In this document: piece by piece, positions 1 to 8,227 of the stretch | Layout: every line of letters begins with the position of its first letter | Position numbering within the stretch: the stretch's first letter is position 1 | From: JAAZPG01 sp012797375 | GTDB taxonomy: Bacteria > Acidobacteriota > Aminicenantia > Aminicenantales > UBA4085 | Direction: 5' to 3' | DNA length: 39,137 nt | Assembly (NCBI GenBank): GCA_937868205.1 | Contig: CALMMC010000062.1 | Span: forward strand, 1-39,137 | Program-made: the position numbers and the translations under genes | Notes under the pieces: model-generated | What the model was told of the DNA's origin: nothing | Seen by the model: the letters and a program-made list of their open reading frames with translations, nothing else | Databases searched by the model: none

Positions 1-531
1 GTGGGGGTGGTGCGGGGGGCGGTGGCCGGGGGCGGGAGGTGCTGCGGCTGGGCGGAGGTGGCGCGCGCGGTCCCCGGGGGGGCGCGCGTGCGGGCGTGGG
101 GGCGGGAGCGGATGGGCGCCCCCGACCGTGTCAGCACCTACAACATGGCCGGCTGGCTCATGCATCGAGGGGAAATCTCGGCGGCTGTCGTCGGAGCCGA
201 CCGCATCGCCCGCAACGGCGACGCGGCCAACAAGATCGGGACGTACTCCGTGGCCGTCCTCTGCCGGGAGAACAACCTTCCGTTTTATGTCGCCGCCCCG
301 CTCAGCACGTTCGATTTTTCGCTGGCCGACGGGAGCCTCATCCCCATCGAGGAGCGGCCGGCGGCCGAGGTCCGGGAGATCAACGGGCGGCTCATCGTCC
401 CGCCTTCGGCCCGGGTCCGCAATCCCGCGTTCGACGTCACTCCGGCCCGCTACATCGCCGGGATCGTCACCGAGAACGGCGTGGCCCGCCCGCCCTATGA
501 AGCAAGCCTCGAGGCCCTCCGCCGGAAATGA
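1..531 (+). CDS. mtnA: S-methyl-5-thioribose-1-phosphate isomerase, C-terminal part (left-edge partial)
   Basis: MtnA isomerises 5-methylthioribose-1-phosphate to methylthioribulose-1-phosphate in the methionine salvage pathway, in the cytoplasm. From about residue 48 of the open frame the family signature is clear: NMAGWLM, then GADRIARNGDAANKIGTY (residues 65-82), which carries the conserved catalytic-site Asp, followed by LPFYVAAPLSTFD. A full enzyme is about 340-380 residues, so roughly the N-terminal half lies outside the window and the first codon here is not the real start. The first ~45 codons align only loosely with the family (RAWGRERMG against a usual LTAWELERMGIP) and are G-rich and A-poor, so they are probably bad contig-end sequence. 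The stop overlaps the tsaD start as ATGA, suggesting translational coupling. The family call is firm; the 5' sequence is not reliable. Confidence 0.9.
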   Translation: MGVVRGAVAGGGRCCGWAEVARAVPGGARVRAWGRERMGAPDRVSTYNMAGWLMHRGEISAAVVGADRIARNGDAANKIGTYSVAVLCRENNLPFYVAAPLSTFDFSLADGSLIPIEERPAAEVREINGRLIVPPSARVRNPAFDVTPARYIAGIVTENGVARPPYEASLEALRRK

Positions 532-1556
532 CCGGAAAGGCGATGCGGCATCTCCTGGCGATCGAATCCTCGTGCGACGAGACCTCCGCCTCCGTTTTCG
601 GGGAGGACGGGACGATCCTCAGCAACATCGTCCTTTCGCAGGATGAGGTTCACGCCCCGTACGGAGGCGTCGTTCCGGAACTGGCCTCCCGTCAACATCT
701 GAAATCCATCACCCCTGTCGTCCGGGAGAGCCTGACGGCCGCCGGCTTGCCGCTCGAGGCTATGGATTTCTTCGCCGTCACCCAGGGACCGGGCCTGATC
801 GGCTCGCTGCTCGTCGGGCTTTCCTTCGCCAAGGGCCTGGCCTATTACCACCGGAAGCCCGTCCTGGGGATCGATCACGTCCAGGCCCATATCGAAAGCG
901 CCTTCCTCGACCGTTCGGATCTTCCCTTCCCCGTCCTCGCCTTGATCGTCTCGGGCGGCCACACGGCGCTTTTCCTGATGCCCCGGAAGCTCCGCGCCCG
1001 TCTTCTCGGCCGGACCCGGGACGACGCGGCCGGCGAGGCCCTGGACAAGGTCGCCAAGTTCCTGGAGCTGGGATACCCGGGCGGCCCTCTCATTCAAAAG
1101 CTGGCGGAAAACGGCGATCCCGGCCGCTTCCCGTTCGCCCTGCCGCGGATGAGCGACCGGAGCCTGGATTTCAGCTTCAGCGGATTGAAGACGGCCGCCG
1201 TCCGGATCATCCGGGAAAGCGGAATCAGCCGGGAGGCGGCCGCCCTGCCCGATTTCCTGGCCAGCTTCGAGAACGCCGTGGCCCGGACCCTCGTCCGCAA
1301 CGTCGAGCGGGCCGTCGAAAGCTTCGTCCCGCGATCCCTCGTTCTTTGCGGCGGCGTCGCCCGCAACCGCCGCCTCCGGGCCGCTTTTGAGCGGTTCGCC
1401 TCCGGGCGCGGATTGCCCTTCGGCATCCCCTCGCCCAAGCTTTGCACGGACAACGCGGCGATGGTCGGCGCCTTGGCCTGGGCGAAAATACGAGCGTCAA
1501 GGAAAAAGATCCCCCTCCGCCTGGATCTTGACGCTTATCCCCGCTCGCCGCGTTGA
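528..1556 (+). CDS. tsaD: tRNA N6-threonylcarbamoyladenosine (t6A37) transferase TsaD
   Basis: TsaD transfers the threonylcarbamoyl group from TC-AMP to A37 of ANN-decoding tRNAs, working with TsaB and TsaE. The 342-residue protein has the usual family length and an ASKHA ATPase fold. Visible signatures are the N-terminal AIESSCDETSA, the metal-binding HVQAH motif (His117 and His121), SGGHT at 142-146, DFSFSGLKT near 214-222, CGGVARN and the C-terminal CTDNAAM. The ATG at 528 overlaps the mtnA stop (ATGA). A second ATG at 543, just before RHLLAIESS, sits closer to the usual family start and follows GGAAAGG, so it is a real alternative. The gene is convergent with the GT-C gene that ends at 1601. 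Function is very secure. Confidence 0.97.
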   Translation: MTGKAMRHLLAIESSCDETSASVFGEDGTILSNIVLSQDEVHAPYGGVVPELASRQHLKSITPVVRESLTAAGLPLEAMDFFAVTQGPGLIGSLLVGLSFAKGLAYYHRKPVLGIDHVQAHIESAFLDRSDLPFPVLALIVSGGHTALFLMPRKLRARLLGRTRDDAAGEALDKVAKFLELGYPGGPLIQKLAENGDPGRFPFALPRMSDRSLDFSFSGLKTAAVRIIRESGISREAAALPDFLASFENAVARTLVRNVERAVESFVPRSLVLCGGVARNRRLRAAFERFASGRGLPFGIPSPKLCTDNAAMVGALAWAKIRASRKKIPLRLDLDAYPRSPR

Positions 1557-1559
1557 GGG

Positions 1560-1578
1560 CGGGGAGTTTTCATCCCCG
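1560..1578. terminator. Short hairpin between convergent genes
   Basis: A perfect 6-bp inverted repeat, CGGGGA / TCCCCG with a 7-nt loop, fills the 44-bp gap between the tsaD stop and the stop of the convergent glycosyltransferase gene. There is no long T-tract, so intrinsic termination is only suggested by position. Confidence 0.3.
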
Positions 1579-1600
1579 GCTTTCCTCGGGCGTTGCCTCG

Positions 1601-3973
1601 TCACCGGAGAGGGGTGATTTTGAGAAGATAGGGATCAACGAGAAGGTTTTCCCCGCTGTGTTTTTTCAGCGTCAGGCCGATCTCGTAAAGGTAAAGATCC
1701 CGGAGGCGGTATTCCGCCCGCGGGGCGAAGACGGTTTCCTTGATTTCCTCGGCCGTGACGTCTTCCAGCAGGGGAGTGTCGAAACACGTCATCCGGATTT
1801 CGTGTTCGCCTTTCCTCGAGCCGTAGGCCAGGCGGATCTTCCCGAGCTTCTCCCGGGAGGCGAAGACGAACCGGTAGGACTTTTCAAAATGGAGGTACAT
1901 CTCGCCTTCCTTCTTGGCAACGACGCCCCGTCCCATCGGCTTCAGGTAGAAACCCAGGGTTCCGCCGGTGGAATAGACCACCGTCCGGGACGGATGAAGG
2001 GGGACGCGCGGGAAAAGAACCCAGAGTCCGAGCCCGCCGGCGAGCAGGACGGCCGCCGCGGCCGGGGGAAAGAGCCGGGGCAGCGGCTTTCCGCCGCCCT
2101 TGGCGAAGACCGCGTAGGCGGCGATGAACAGGAGGAGCAGCCCCGTCCAGAGGTAATTGGGGAGATAGGCCGAATTGTCGATTTTAATAAAGGAGGGCAG
2201 GAGAGGCGGCAGGAACAAGCGGACATTGCCCAGGTGGACGAAAAGGTCGCCGGCCCGGGCCGTGAAGTCGTGAGTCGTCGGCTGGTAAAGATAATCCGGA
2301 TGACCGAGGAGGATCAGGGACATGGCGGCCGTGGCCGCGACCCCGAGACCGAACAACCAGGTGAAGAAACGATTTCCCCGGCGCTCCAAAAAACAGCCGA
2401 GGGCCACGGCCGCGACCCAGGAAACCGGGGCGAGAACCCGGCCTTGCGGACAGAATCCCTGCCGATGAGTGAAAAAGGCGTAATTGAGAAGGTACGGCCC
2501 GGCGATAAACAGCAGGCCGAAAAGCTCGGCCCGCGTTTTCCGGCCGCGCCGGGCCATCTCGACCAAGCCCAGGAAGAAGAACGCCCAGAACGGCGCGTAC
2601 GGCAGGAGCCCGTCGCGCTGGTCCAAAAAATAATCGAGCAAGGTCTCGATCCGGGCCGATAACGGCAGATCGAGGAAGGAACGGGCGATCTCCCGGGCCT
2701 GCCCCGGCTCGAGGACGCCCTCGTAAACGGCGAACGGAGAGAACGTTCCGTACATGTTCCAGACGGCGAAATAGAAGAGGGCCATGCCGGCCAGGGCCGG
2801 GATCACAAACCATAAAATCCGGCTCCGGGGACGGACCGCCGGCCGGAGGGAGAGGACGGCCACGATGAGAAGCGGCCAAAAAATCATGTTGTACTTCAGG
2901 CCGAACCAGAAAAATGATCCGAGGAGAGCGCCGAGAAGGGCCAGCCGGAGGGCGGACATCGGCCGCCCAGACCGGGTCATCCGGTAGATATAGACCGAAA
3001 ACAGGGCGATCGGGATCTCGGGGTAGAGATGGATGGCGTAGAAAAGAACGGGCGGGGTGAAGGAAACGAGCGCCCAAAGACCCAGGGCCAGCCCTTCCCG
3101 CTTCCAGAGCTTCCTGGCGAGGAGGTAGATCTGGAGGCCGAGAAGCGCCGCCCAGACCGCCAGGCTTCCCTTGAGGAGAAAGGTTCGGGCGAAGCCGTGA
3201 ACGGCCTGCCCGGCGGCGTAGAAGGGGACCATCAGGAAGGAGATGCCGGGCAGGTTGATCGGGTAGATATATCCGCGGCCTTTGACCCCCGCCCGGGCGT
3301 AGGGATTCATCCGCAGATTCGGATTCTCCTTCTCGTCGTAGAAATGGAAGTAATCGCGGTTGCGGTAGTTGTTTTCGAGATTGATGTCCCGGTCGGCCAA
3401 GAGGCTGTGGGTCGTCAGAAGGTAGTTCGGCTCGTCGCCCGAAAAGGTCATCCCCCGCGAAACGAGGACGAGGGCGCAGGCGTTGTAGACGAGAAAAGCG
3501 GTCAGGAAAAGGACAAGAAGCCGGCGCTTGACCGGCAGGCGGAGAAATCCGTCAAGGAGACGGGTCGCCCGCGGCCGCGGCGATTCCGGGCGGGAAGCGG
3601 ATCCGGCGACACCCAGGTAGACGATCGCCGCGGCGGCGAGCAGACCGAGAAGAAGGAGCCGCCTCTGAAGGTCGTCCCGGTCGAAATAATCGATGGTCAG
3701 GAAGGGAGCGGCGAGAAGAACGGCCGGGGGCCATAACGGCCCTCCGAATCCGAACGCCTCGTCCTGCCAAGACCGGGCGGCCCGGGAGAGGAGAATGAGG
3801 GCCGCGGCCGCGAGCCCCAGGAACAAGGCCGCGGTGATTCCTACCGGCCGGAATCCGTGATCGAATACCGTCGCCCCGGCCGCCCGGAACCAGGCCGTTC
3901 CATAAGCGGCCAGCCCCGCGGCCGAGGCCCATAGAACCGGGCGGGAAACCGCGGATTCCGGGACGGCCGTCAT
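1601..3973 (-). CDS. GT-C fold polytopic membrane glycosyltransferase (PMT/ArnT-like), paralogue 1
   Basis: This 790-residue protein has about a dozen hydrophobic helices and resembles GT-C enzymes, which move a sugar from a polyprenyl-phosphate donor to an extracytoplasmic acceptor. An early loop contains SGDEPNYLLTTHSLL, an acidic motif of the kind that holds the catalytic Asp in PMT/ArnT-like enzymes. A hydrophilic segment of about 110 residues follows the last helix. It is homologous along its length to the gene at 8228-10612, sharing YFLDQRDGLL and LLPSFIK. The open frame extends upstream to 4216, but I choose ATG 3973: the upstream residues are low-complexity, and a TTGACA-17-TATTAC promoter ends 7 nt before it. 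A DPM-like GT2 (7430-8206) could make its donor. Acceptor and sugar are unknown. Confidence 0.75.
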   Translation of the reverse strand: MTAVPESAVSRPVLWASAAGLAAYGTAWFRAAGATVFDHGFRPVGITAALFLGLAAAALILLSRAARSWQDEAFGFGGPLWPPAVLLAAPFLTIDYFDRDDLQRRLLLLGLLAAAAIVYLGVAGSASRPESPRPRATRLLDGFLRLPVKRRLLVLFLTAFLVYNACALVLVSRGMTFSGDEPNYLLTTHSLLADRDINLENNYRNRDYFHFYDEKENPNLRMNPYARAGVKGRGYIYPINLPGISFLMVPFYAAGQAVHGFARTFLLKGSLAVWAALLGLQIYLLARKLWKREGLALGLWALVSFTPPVLFYAIHLYPEIPIALFSVYIYRMTRSGRPMSALRLALLGALLGSFFWFGLKYNMIFWPLLIVAVLSLRPAVRPRSRILWFVIPALAGMALFYFAVWNMYGTFSPFAVYEGVLEPGQAREIARSFLDLPLSARIETLLDYFLDQRDGLLPYAPFWAFFFLGLVEMARRGRKTRAELFGLLFIAGPYLLNYAFFTHRQGFCPQGRVLAPVSWVAAVALGCFLERRGNRFFTWLFGLGVAATAAMSLILLGHPDYLYQPTTHDFTARAGDLFVHLGNVRLFLPPLLPSFIKIDNSAYLPNYLWTGLLLLFIAAYAVFAKGGGKPLPRLFPPAAAAVLLAGGLGLWVLFPRVPLHPSRTVVYSTGGTLGFYLKPMGRGVVAKKEGEMYLHFEKSYRFVFASREKLGKIRLAYGSRKGEHEIRMTCFDTPLLEDVTAEEIKETVFAPRAEYRLRDLYLYEIGLTLKKHSGENLLVDPYLLKITPLR

Positions 3974-3980
3974 GAAGGCA

Positions 3981-4009
3981 GTAATAATCGACTTGTCCGG
4001 CGGTGTCAA
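3981..4009 (-). promoter_or_regulatory. Sigma70-like promoter predicting a leaderless mRNA
   Basis: On the minus strand, TTGACA (4009-4004), a perfect -35 consensus, is separated by 17 nt from TATTAC (3986-3981). ATG 3973 begins 7 nt past the -10 box, so transcription would start at or next to the A of ATG. No Shine-Dalgarno site precedes this ATG. The arrangement matches that of the paralogue at 10612 exactly. Confidence 0.6.
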
Positions 4010-4316
4010 GAAGACGTAGGAATCCATCAAGCCGGAGCCGCGCCCGAGGCCGGGGGACGGAAGGCCTGCTTTCGAGGTTTCCGGCCGTTCCCTTTTTGCG
4101 GCCGGCCGGCGTCCGCGGACGAAAGAGAACTTTTCCCGGCTGTCTATCGTTGACATTAAGGAACGCCTCGTCGCCGAAACCGGCCGCGGGTTGCGGTTGT
4201 TCCGGGATTGGATCAAAATGAGCGGCGTTAACGGGAATCGTCGCGCGCCGGATCATAGACGGGCCGGATGAATATCGCCGACGGAGCGATCCGGACGCGC
4301 CCCAAGGAGTGAAGAA
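4010..4316. other. Divergent intergenic region
   Basis: With the upstream GT-C gene starting at 3973, about 340 bases before the metallopeptidase ATG at 4317 contain no convincing gene. The open frame on the minus strand here (4216 down to 3974) is Arg/Pro/Ser-rich and has no recognisable domain. A TTGACA occurs on the plus strand at 4150-4155 but lacks a good -10 at the right distance. AAGGAG at 4304-4309 is the ribosome binding site of the next gene. Confidence 0.4.
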
Positions 4317-5213
4317 ATGAGAAAAATGACCGCCGCGGCCGTCGCGGCCGTGATCGCCTTGGCCGCTTCGGCCGTCGCCGAAGATTTGAAGGAAAGCCTG
4401 GCGCCCAAGCTTCAACGGATCATCGGGCTTCAAGCGGACGTCGGTCCCCTTCACCCCGTTCTCCAAAACCTTTATCCCGTGGCCGTCGTCGACGGCGACC
4501 GTTTCCTGATCTTTGATCTGGATGAATCGAAAACCGGATATCGCTTCCTCAAGGAGGCGCCCGTCCCCATGCCCATGCCGAAAGGCGTCCGGGCGGCGTT
4601 TCCCCTTGAAGCCCTCGACAACCGGAGCGCCTGCGTGGTAAGCCCGGAGGTCTTCGATTCCGCCCGCGGGTATGTGACGATCTTCCACGAGTTCGTCCAT
4701 TGCCGCCAGTGGGAGACCGTCGAGCCGGCCTTGAAGGGACGGCTTTCCATCTATCGCCAGGCCATGGAGGCGGGCGATTATATGTGGGAGCTGAGCTACC
4801 CGTTCCCCTACGAAAACGCGGAGTTCGCCGAAGACTATCCCGCCGCCTTGGACCGGATGGACCGGGGCGACGGCCCGGAGGCTCTCCGGATCCGGGCTCG
4901 GCTGAAGGACCTCCTCGGACCCGAAAACTACGAGTACCTTTGCTGGCAGGAGTGGAAAGAAGGCTTCGCCCGGTACTTGGAGAATGCGATACTCCGGCAT
5001 CTGAACATGGAGGAGAACCACGGCGGCTTGGCTCTCCCCTTGACCCGGGTGGCTTTTTACGAGGGGGGATCCCGCTTCATCGCCTTTCTTGAGGGGCGGG
5101 AGAACGGGCTGACGCTGAATTTGGAGACGCTTTTCGAGCGGATTGCGGACCCGTCGGGCGAGGCCGCGGGAAATTCCATCCGGCCGACCGGGCCTTCGCC
5201 GACGACGCATTGA
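4317..5213 (+). CDS. Secreted HEFVH metallopeptidase-like protein, family not identified
   Basis: The 298-residue protein begins with a signal peptide (MRKMTAAAVAAVIALAAS, cleavage near AVAED). It carries HEFVH at residues 124-128, matching the HExxH zinc motif of metallopeptidases. A downstream segment, EWKEGFARYLEN (212-223), supplies Glu residues that could be the third zinc ligand, as in gluzincins. I do not recognise the family beyond this motif and would call it a putative extracytoplasmic zinc peptidase. It is well started: AAGGAG lies 7 nt before ATG. It stands between a divergent GT-C gene and ftsH, with 132 bp to the ftsH start, so co-transcription with ftsH is possible but unproven. 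Whether it has peptidase activity is open. Confidence 0.6.
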   Translation: MRKMTAAAVAAVIALAASAVAEDLKESLAPKLQRIIGLQADVGPLHPVLQNLYPVAVVDGDRFLIFDLDESKTGYRFLKEAPVPMPMPKGVRAAFPLEALDNRSACVVSPEVFDSARGYVTIFHEFVHCRQWETVEPALKGRLSIYRQAMEAGDYMWELSYPFPYENAEFAEDYPAALDRMDRGDGPEALRIRARLKDLLGPENYEYLCWQEWKEGFARYLENAILRHLNMEENHGGLALPLTRVAFYEGGSRFIAFLEGRENGLTLNLETLFERIADPSGEAAGNSIRPTGPSPTTH

Positions 5214-5345
5214 AGTCGCCTCTCCCTCCGGAGTATCATGGATTCCCGGCCCGGCGCCGGGGAGACGGAGAAACCGGGACGCTTCCCCGCGCCTGGCGGA
5301 AGCTCCGGCGGCGGGCTCGACCCGCAAGAAAGGGAGGAGGACGGC

Positions 5346-7331
5346 ATGGCCGCCAACGACGAGAAGAAGGAAATTCTGCAGGCCCGCAACGGAAAGAACA
5401 AAGAAGATCCGGGGCTCAAGAAGAACGATCCCCTCTTCAAACCCCTGGACCGCAAGCAGTTTAAATTTTCCATCTGGTATTTCCTGTTCGCCCTGGCCGC
5501 CCTTTTCCTGATCAACACCGTGCTCCTGCGGCCGAAGTACGAATCCATCGATTACAGCGATTTCAAGGCTCGCATCAAATCGGGGGAGATCGTCCGGGTC
5601 GAAATCAGCGAAAAATACGTGACGGGATTCACCCGGAAGCCGGCCCCGGAGACGGCTCCCGGGAAACCCGAGCCCGGCGCGCCGGCCCCGGCCGCGGCTT
5701 CGATAACCTACCGGGCCGTCCTGATGGCCGATGCGGATCTCGTTTCTCTCATGGATGAAAAAGGCGTCGATTATTACGCGGTCGCCCCGGAGAACAGATC
5801 CTGGCTGAGCGCCCTCCTCTCCTGGGTGTTCCCCATCGTCTTGATGGTTTTCTTCTGGAATTATCTCAGCAAGAGAATCGGCGGCGCGGGCCAGGGCGTG
5901 ATGTCCTTCGGGGCGAACAAGGCCAAGCTGGTGGCCGAAGGAGACACGGGCGTCACCTTCAAGGACGTCGCCGGCGTGGACGAAGCCAAGGCCGAGCTGG
6001 TCGAGGTCGTCGATTTCCTCAAGAATCCGCGGAAGTACGAGGCGATCGGAGGCCGCATCCCCAAGGGCGTCCTGCTGGTCGGTCCGCCCGGGACGGGAAA
6101 AACCCTCTTGGCCAAGGCCGTCGCGGGGGAATCCCAGGTTCCGTTCTTCCGCATCAGCGGGGCCGAATTCGTCGAGATGTTCGTCGGCGTCGGGGCGGCC
6201 CGGGTCCGCGACCTGTTCAAGCAGGCCCGGGAGAAAGCGCCCTGTCTCGTGTTTATCGACGAACTGGACGCCATCGGCAAGAGCCGCGGGATCACTCTTG
6301 GCGGAAACGACGAGCGCGAGCAGACCCTGAACCAGCTCCTTGTCGAAATGGACGGGTTCGACTCCCGGTCCGGCGTCATTATTCTCTCGGCCACCAACCG
6401 GCCCGAAATCCTCGATCCCGCCCTCCTCCGCCCCGGGCGCTTCGACCGCCAGGTGCTGGTCGACCGGCCCGACCTGAAGGGCCGGGTGGACATCCTGAAA
6501 GTCCACATCCGGAACGTGAAGCTCGATCCGTCCGTCGACCTGGACAAAATCGCCCGGGGAACCCCGGGCTTCACCGGGGCGGATCTGGCCAACATCGTCA
6601 ACGAGGCGGCCCTCTTGGCCGTCCGGGCGGGGCGGGCCAGCGTCCTGCAGCGGGATTTCGACGAGGCCATCGAGCGCATCGTCGCCGGGCTGGAAAAAAA
6701 GAACCGCCTGCTCAATCCCAAGGAGCGGTCGATCGTCGCCCATCACGAAACCGGGCATGCCCTGGTGGCCGCCTACGCCAAGGGCGCCGATCCCGTTCAC
6801 AAGGTCTCGATCATTCCCCGGGGGATCGGGGCTTTGGGATACACGATTCAGCTGCCGACCGAGGACCGTTTCCTCCTGACGGAGGACGAGCTTCTGGGGA
6901 AGATCGACGTTCTCCTCGGCGGACGGGCCAGCGAGCAGGTGTTCTTCGGCGAGATCTCGACGGGGGCTTCCAACGATATCGCCCGGGCCACCGACATCGC
7001 CCGCAAGATGATCAGCGACTACGGCATGAGCGAAAAATTCACCAACGTCGTCCTGCCGTCCCAGAGAAGCCCGATCTTCCTGCCCGGGGAGCCGATCGCC
7101 GGCCAGAGGGAGTACTCCGAATTCACCCAGCAGTACATCGACGAGGAGATCACCCGGATCATCAAGCAGCGGTACGACAAGGTGGTCGCCTTTATCGAGG
7201 AAAACCAGGAGGTTGCGGCCCGGATCGCCGCCCGCCTGTTGGAAGTCGAAACGATCGGGGCGGAGGAATTCAAGTCGTTGATCGGGGCCCCGGCCGGTTC
7301 GCCGGAGGTCCAGCCGGACGGAGGGGAATGA
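5346..7331 (+). CDS. ftsH: ATP-dependent inner-membrane zinc metalloprotease FtsH
   Basis: FtsH is a hexameric membrane AAA+ protease that extracts and degrades membrane and short-lived cytoplasmic proteins. From ATG 5346 the product is 661 residues. It shows TM1 at about 42-61, an extracytoplasmic domain of about 90 residues, TM2 at about 153-174, Walker A GPPGTGKT (246-253), Walker B LVFIDE (301-306), the second region of homology with arginines near 362-368, and the zinc site HETGH (467-471) with Asp544 in ASNDI as third ligand. The start is chosen for the AGGAGG immediately upstream and the normal N-terminal length; the frame is open to 5238 but that extension is Gly/Pro/Glu-rich. The extracytoplasmic domain has a Pro/Ala-rich stretch at about 98-118. 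All catalytic residues are intact. Confidence 0.97.
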   Translation: MAANDEKKEILQARNGKNKEDPGLKKNDPLFKPLDRKQFKFSIWYFLFALAALFLINTVLLRPKYESIDYSDFKARIKSGEIVRVEISEKYVTGFTRKPAPETAPGKPEPGAPAPAAASITYRAVLMADADLVSLMDEKGVDYYAVAPENRSWLSALLSWVFPIVLMVFFWNYLSKRIGGAGQGVMSFGANKAKLVAEGDTGVTFKDVAGVDEAKAELVEVVDFLKNPRKYEAIGGRIPKGVLLVGPPGTGKTLLAKAVAGESQVPFFRISGAEFVEMFVGVGAARVRDLFKQAREKAPCLVFIDELDAIGKSRGITLGGNDEREQTLNQLLVEMDGFDSRSGVIILSATNRPEILDPALLRPGRFDRQVLVDRPDLKGRVDILKVHIRNVKLDPSVDLDKIARGTPGFTGADLANIVNEAALLAVRAGRASVLQRDFDEAIERIVAGLEKKNRLLNPKERSIVAHHETGHALVAAYAKGADPVHKVSIIPRGIGALGYTIQLPTEDRFLLTEDELLGKIDVLLGGRASEQVFFGEISTGASNDIARATDIARKMISDYGMSEKFTNVVLPSQRSPIFLPGEPIAGQREYSEFTQQYIDEEITRIIKQRYDKVVAFIEENQEVAARIAARLLEVETIGAEEFKSLIGAPAGSPEVQPDGGE

Positions 7332-7373
7332 GGACGGGGGCCATCCAATCCGGGGCGGACGAGCGGCCGATTC

Positions 7374-7402
7374 AAGACAAACGCGCGGAAAAATGATATA
7401 AG
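7374..7402 (+). promoter_or_regulatory. Candidate extended -10 promoter for the DPM-like GT2 gene
   Basis: TATAAG (7397-7402) is preceded by TGA, giving an extended -10 (TGnTATAAG). A weak -35 (AAGACA, 7374-7379) lies 17 nt upstream. The GT2 start is 27 nt downstream and has its own GGAAGG ribosome binding site, so this gene would have a normal short leader. Confidence 0.45.
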
Positions 7403-7429
7403 AGGACGACTTCCGGACCGGAAGGCGTC

Positions 7430-8206
7430 ATGAAAACCGCGAAACGAGGCAAGCGAGTCGTTGTCGTCATGCCGGCGTACAACGCCGAAAAGACGCTGAT
7501 CCGGACGCTTGACGACATCGACCGGTCCTGGGTGGACGACATCATCCTCGTCGACGACGGCAGCCGCGACGGCACGGTCGACCTGGCCCGCCGCCTGGGG
7601 CTCCGGGTTTTCGTTCATGAAAAAAACACGGGATACGGCGGAAACCAGAAAACCTGCTACACCGAGGCCATGAAGCTCGGGGGCGAGATCATGGTCATGA
7701 TCCATCCGGATCATCAATACGATCCGAGGGTCATCCCCCAGCTCGTCCAGCCGCTGCTCGACGACGCCTGCGACGCCGTCTTCGGTTCGCGGATGCTTGG
7801 CGGCCGGCCGCTCGAGGGCGGCATGCCGAAATGGAAGTACCTCTCCAACATCTTCCTGACCGCCGTCGAGAACATCGCCTTTTACATGTACCTGACCGAA
7901 TACCACTCGGGCTTGCGGGCGTATTCCCGCCGGTATCTCGAAGCGGTCGACTTCCGGGCGAATTCAGACGGCTTCGTCTTCGATTCCGAAATCATCGCCC
8001 AGGGCGTGCTGGCCGGGATGCGGATCCGGGAGATTCCGATCGAGACGCGTTATTTCCCCGAGGCCTCGCAGGTCGGGCCCTGGGGAAGCATCCACTACGG
8101 CCTCTCCATCTTGAGGATGCTCGTCAAGTTCAAGCTCCACAAGAAGGGATGGATCCGGTACCCGATGTTCGATCCGCCGAAATCGGCCCGGAAGCCCGGC
8201 GCCTGA
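7430..8206 (+). CDS. GT2 family glycosyltransferase, polyprenyl-phosphate-sugar synthase (DPM1-like)
   Basis: The 258-residue GT-A enzyme resembles dolichyl/polyprenyl-phosphate mannose synthases, which charge a lipid phosphate with a sugar from a nucleotide donor at the cytoplasmic face of the membrane. VVVMPAYNAEKTL opens the nucleotide-binding fold; VDDGSRDGT (41-49) and HPDHQY (92-97) are the expected motifs, the latter replacing the classical DXD. No transmembrane segments are evident, so it would be the soluble type. GGAAGG precedes ATG 7430. It is convergent with the GT-C gene ending 22 bp downstream, and two GT-C enzymes flank it at a distance, making supply of their lipid-linked donor a reasonable inference. 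The exact sugar cannot be told from sequence. Confidence 0.82.
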   Translation: MKTAKRGKRVVVVMPAYNAEKTLIRTLDDIDRSWVDDIILVDDGSRDGTVDLARRLGLRVFVHEKNTGYGGNQKTCYTEAMKLGGEIMVMIHPDHQYDPRVIPQLVQPLLDDACDAVFGSRMLGGRPLEGGMPKWKYLSNIFLTAVENIAFYMYLTEYHSGLRAYSRRYLEAVDFRANSDGFVFDSEIIAQGVLAGMRIREIPIETRYFPEASQVGPWGSIHYGLSILRMLVKFKLHKKGWIRYPMFDPPKSARKPGA

Positions 8207-8227
8207 GACTCCGCCGGGCGCCTGGAA

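Noticed and set aside
3974..4216. 81-codon N-terminal extension of GT-C paralogue 1
   Set aside because: It is Arg/Pro/Ser-rich, not matched by the paralogue, and lies upstream of the promoter that ends 7 nt before ATG 3973.
3552..6800. 1082-codon open frame on the minus strand opposite ftsH and the HEFVH gene
   Set aside because: It is antisense to ftsH, whose protein is unmistakable. Long antisense frames arise in GC-rich genes; the translation is Gly/Pro/Arg/Asp-rich without domains.
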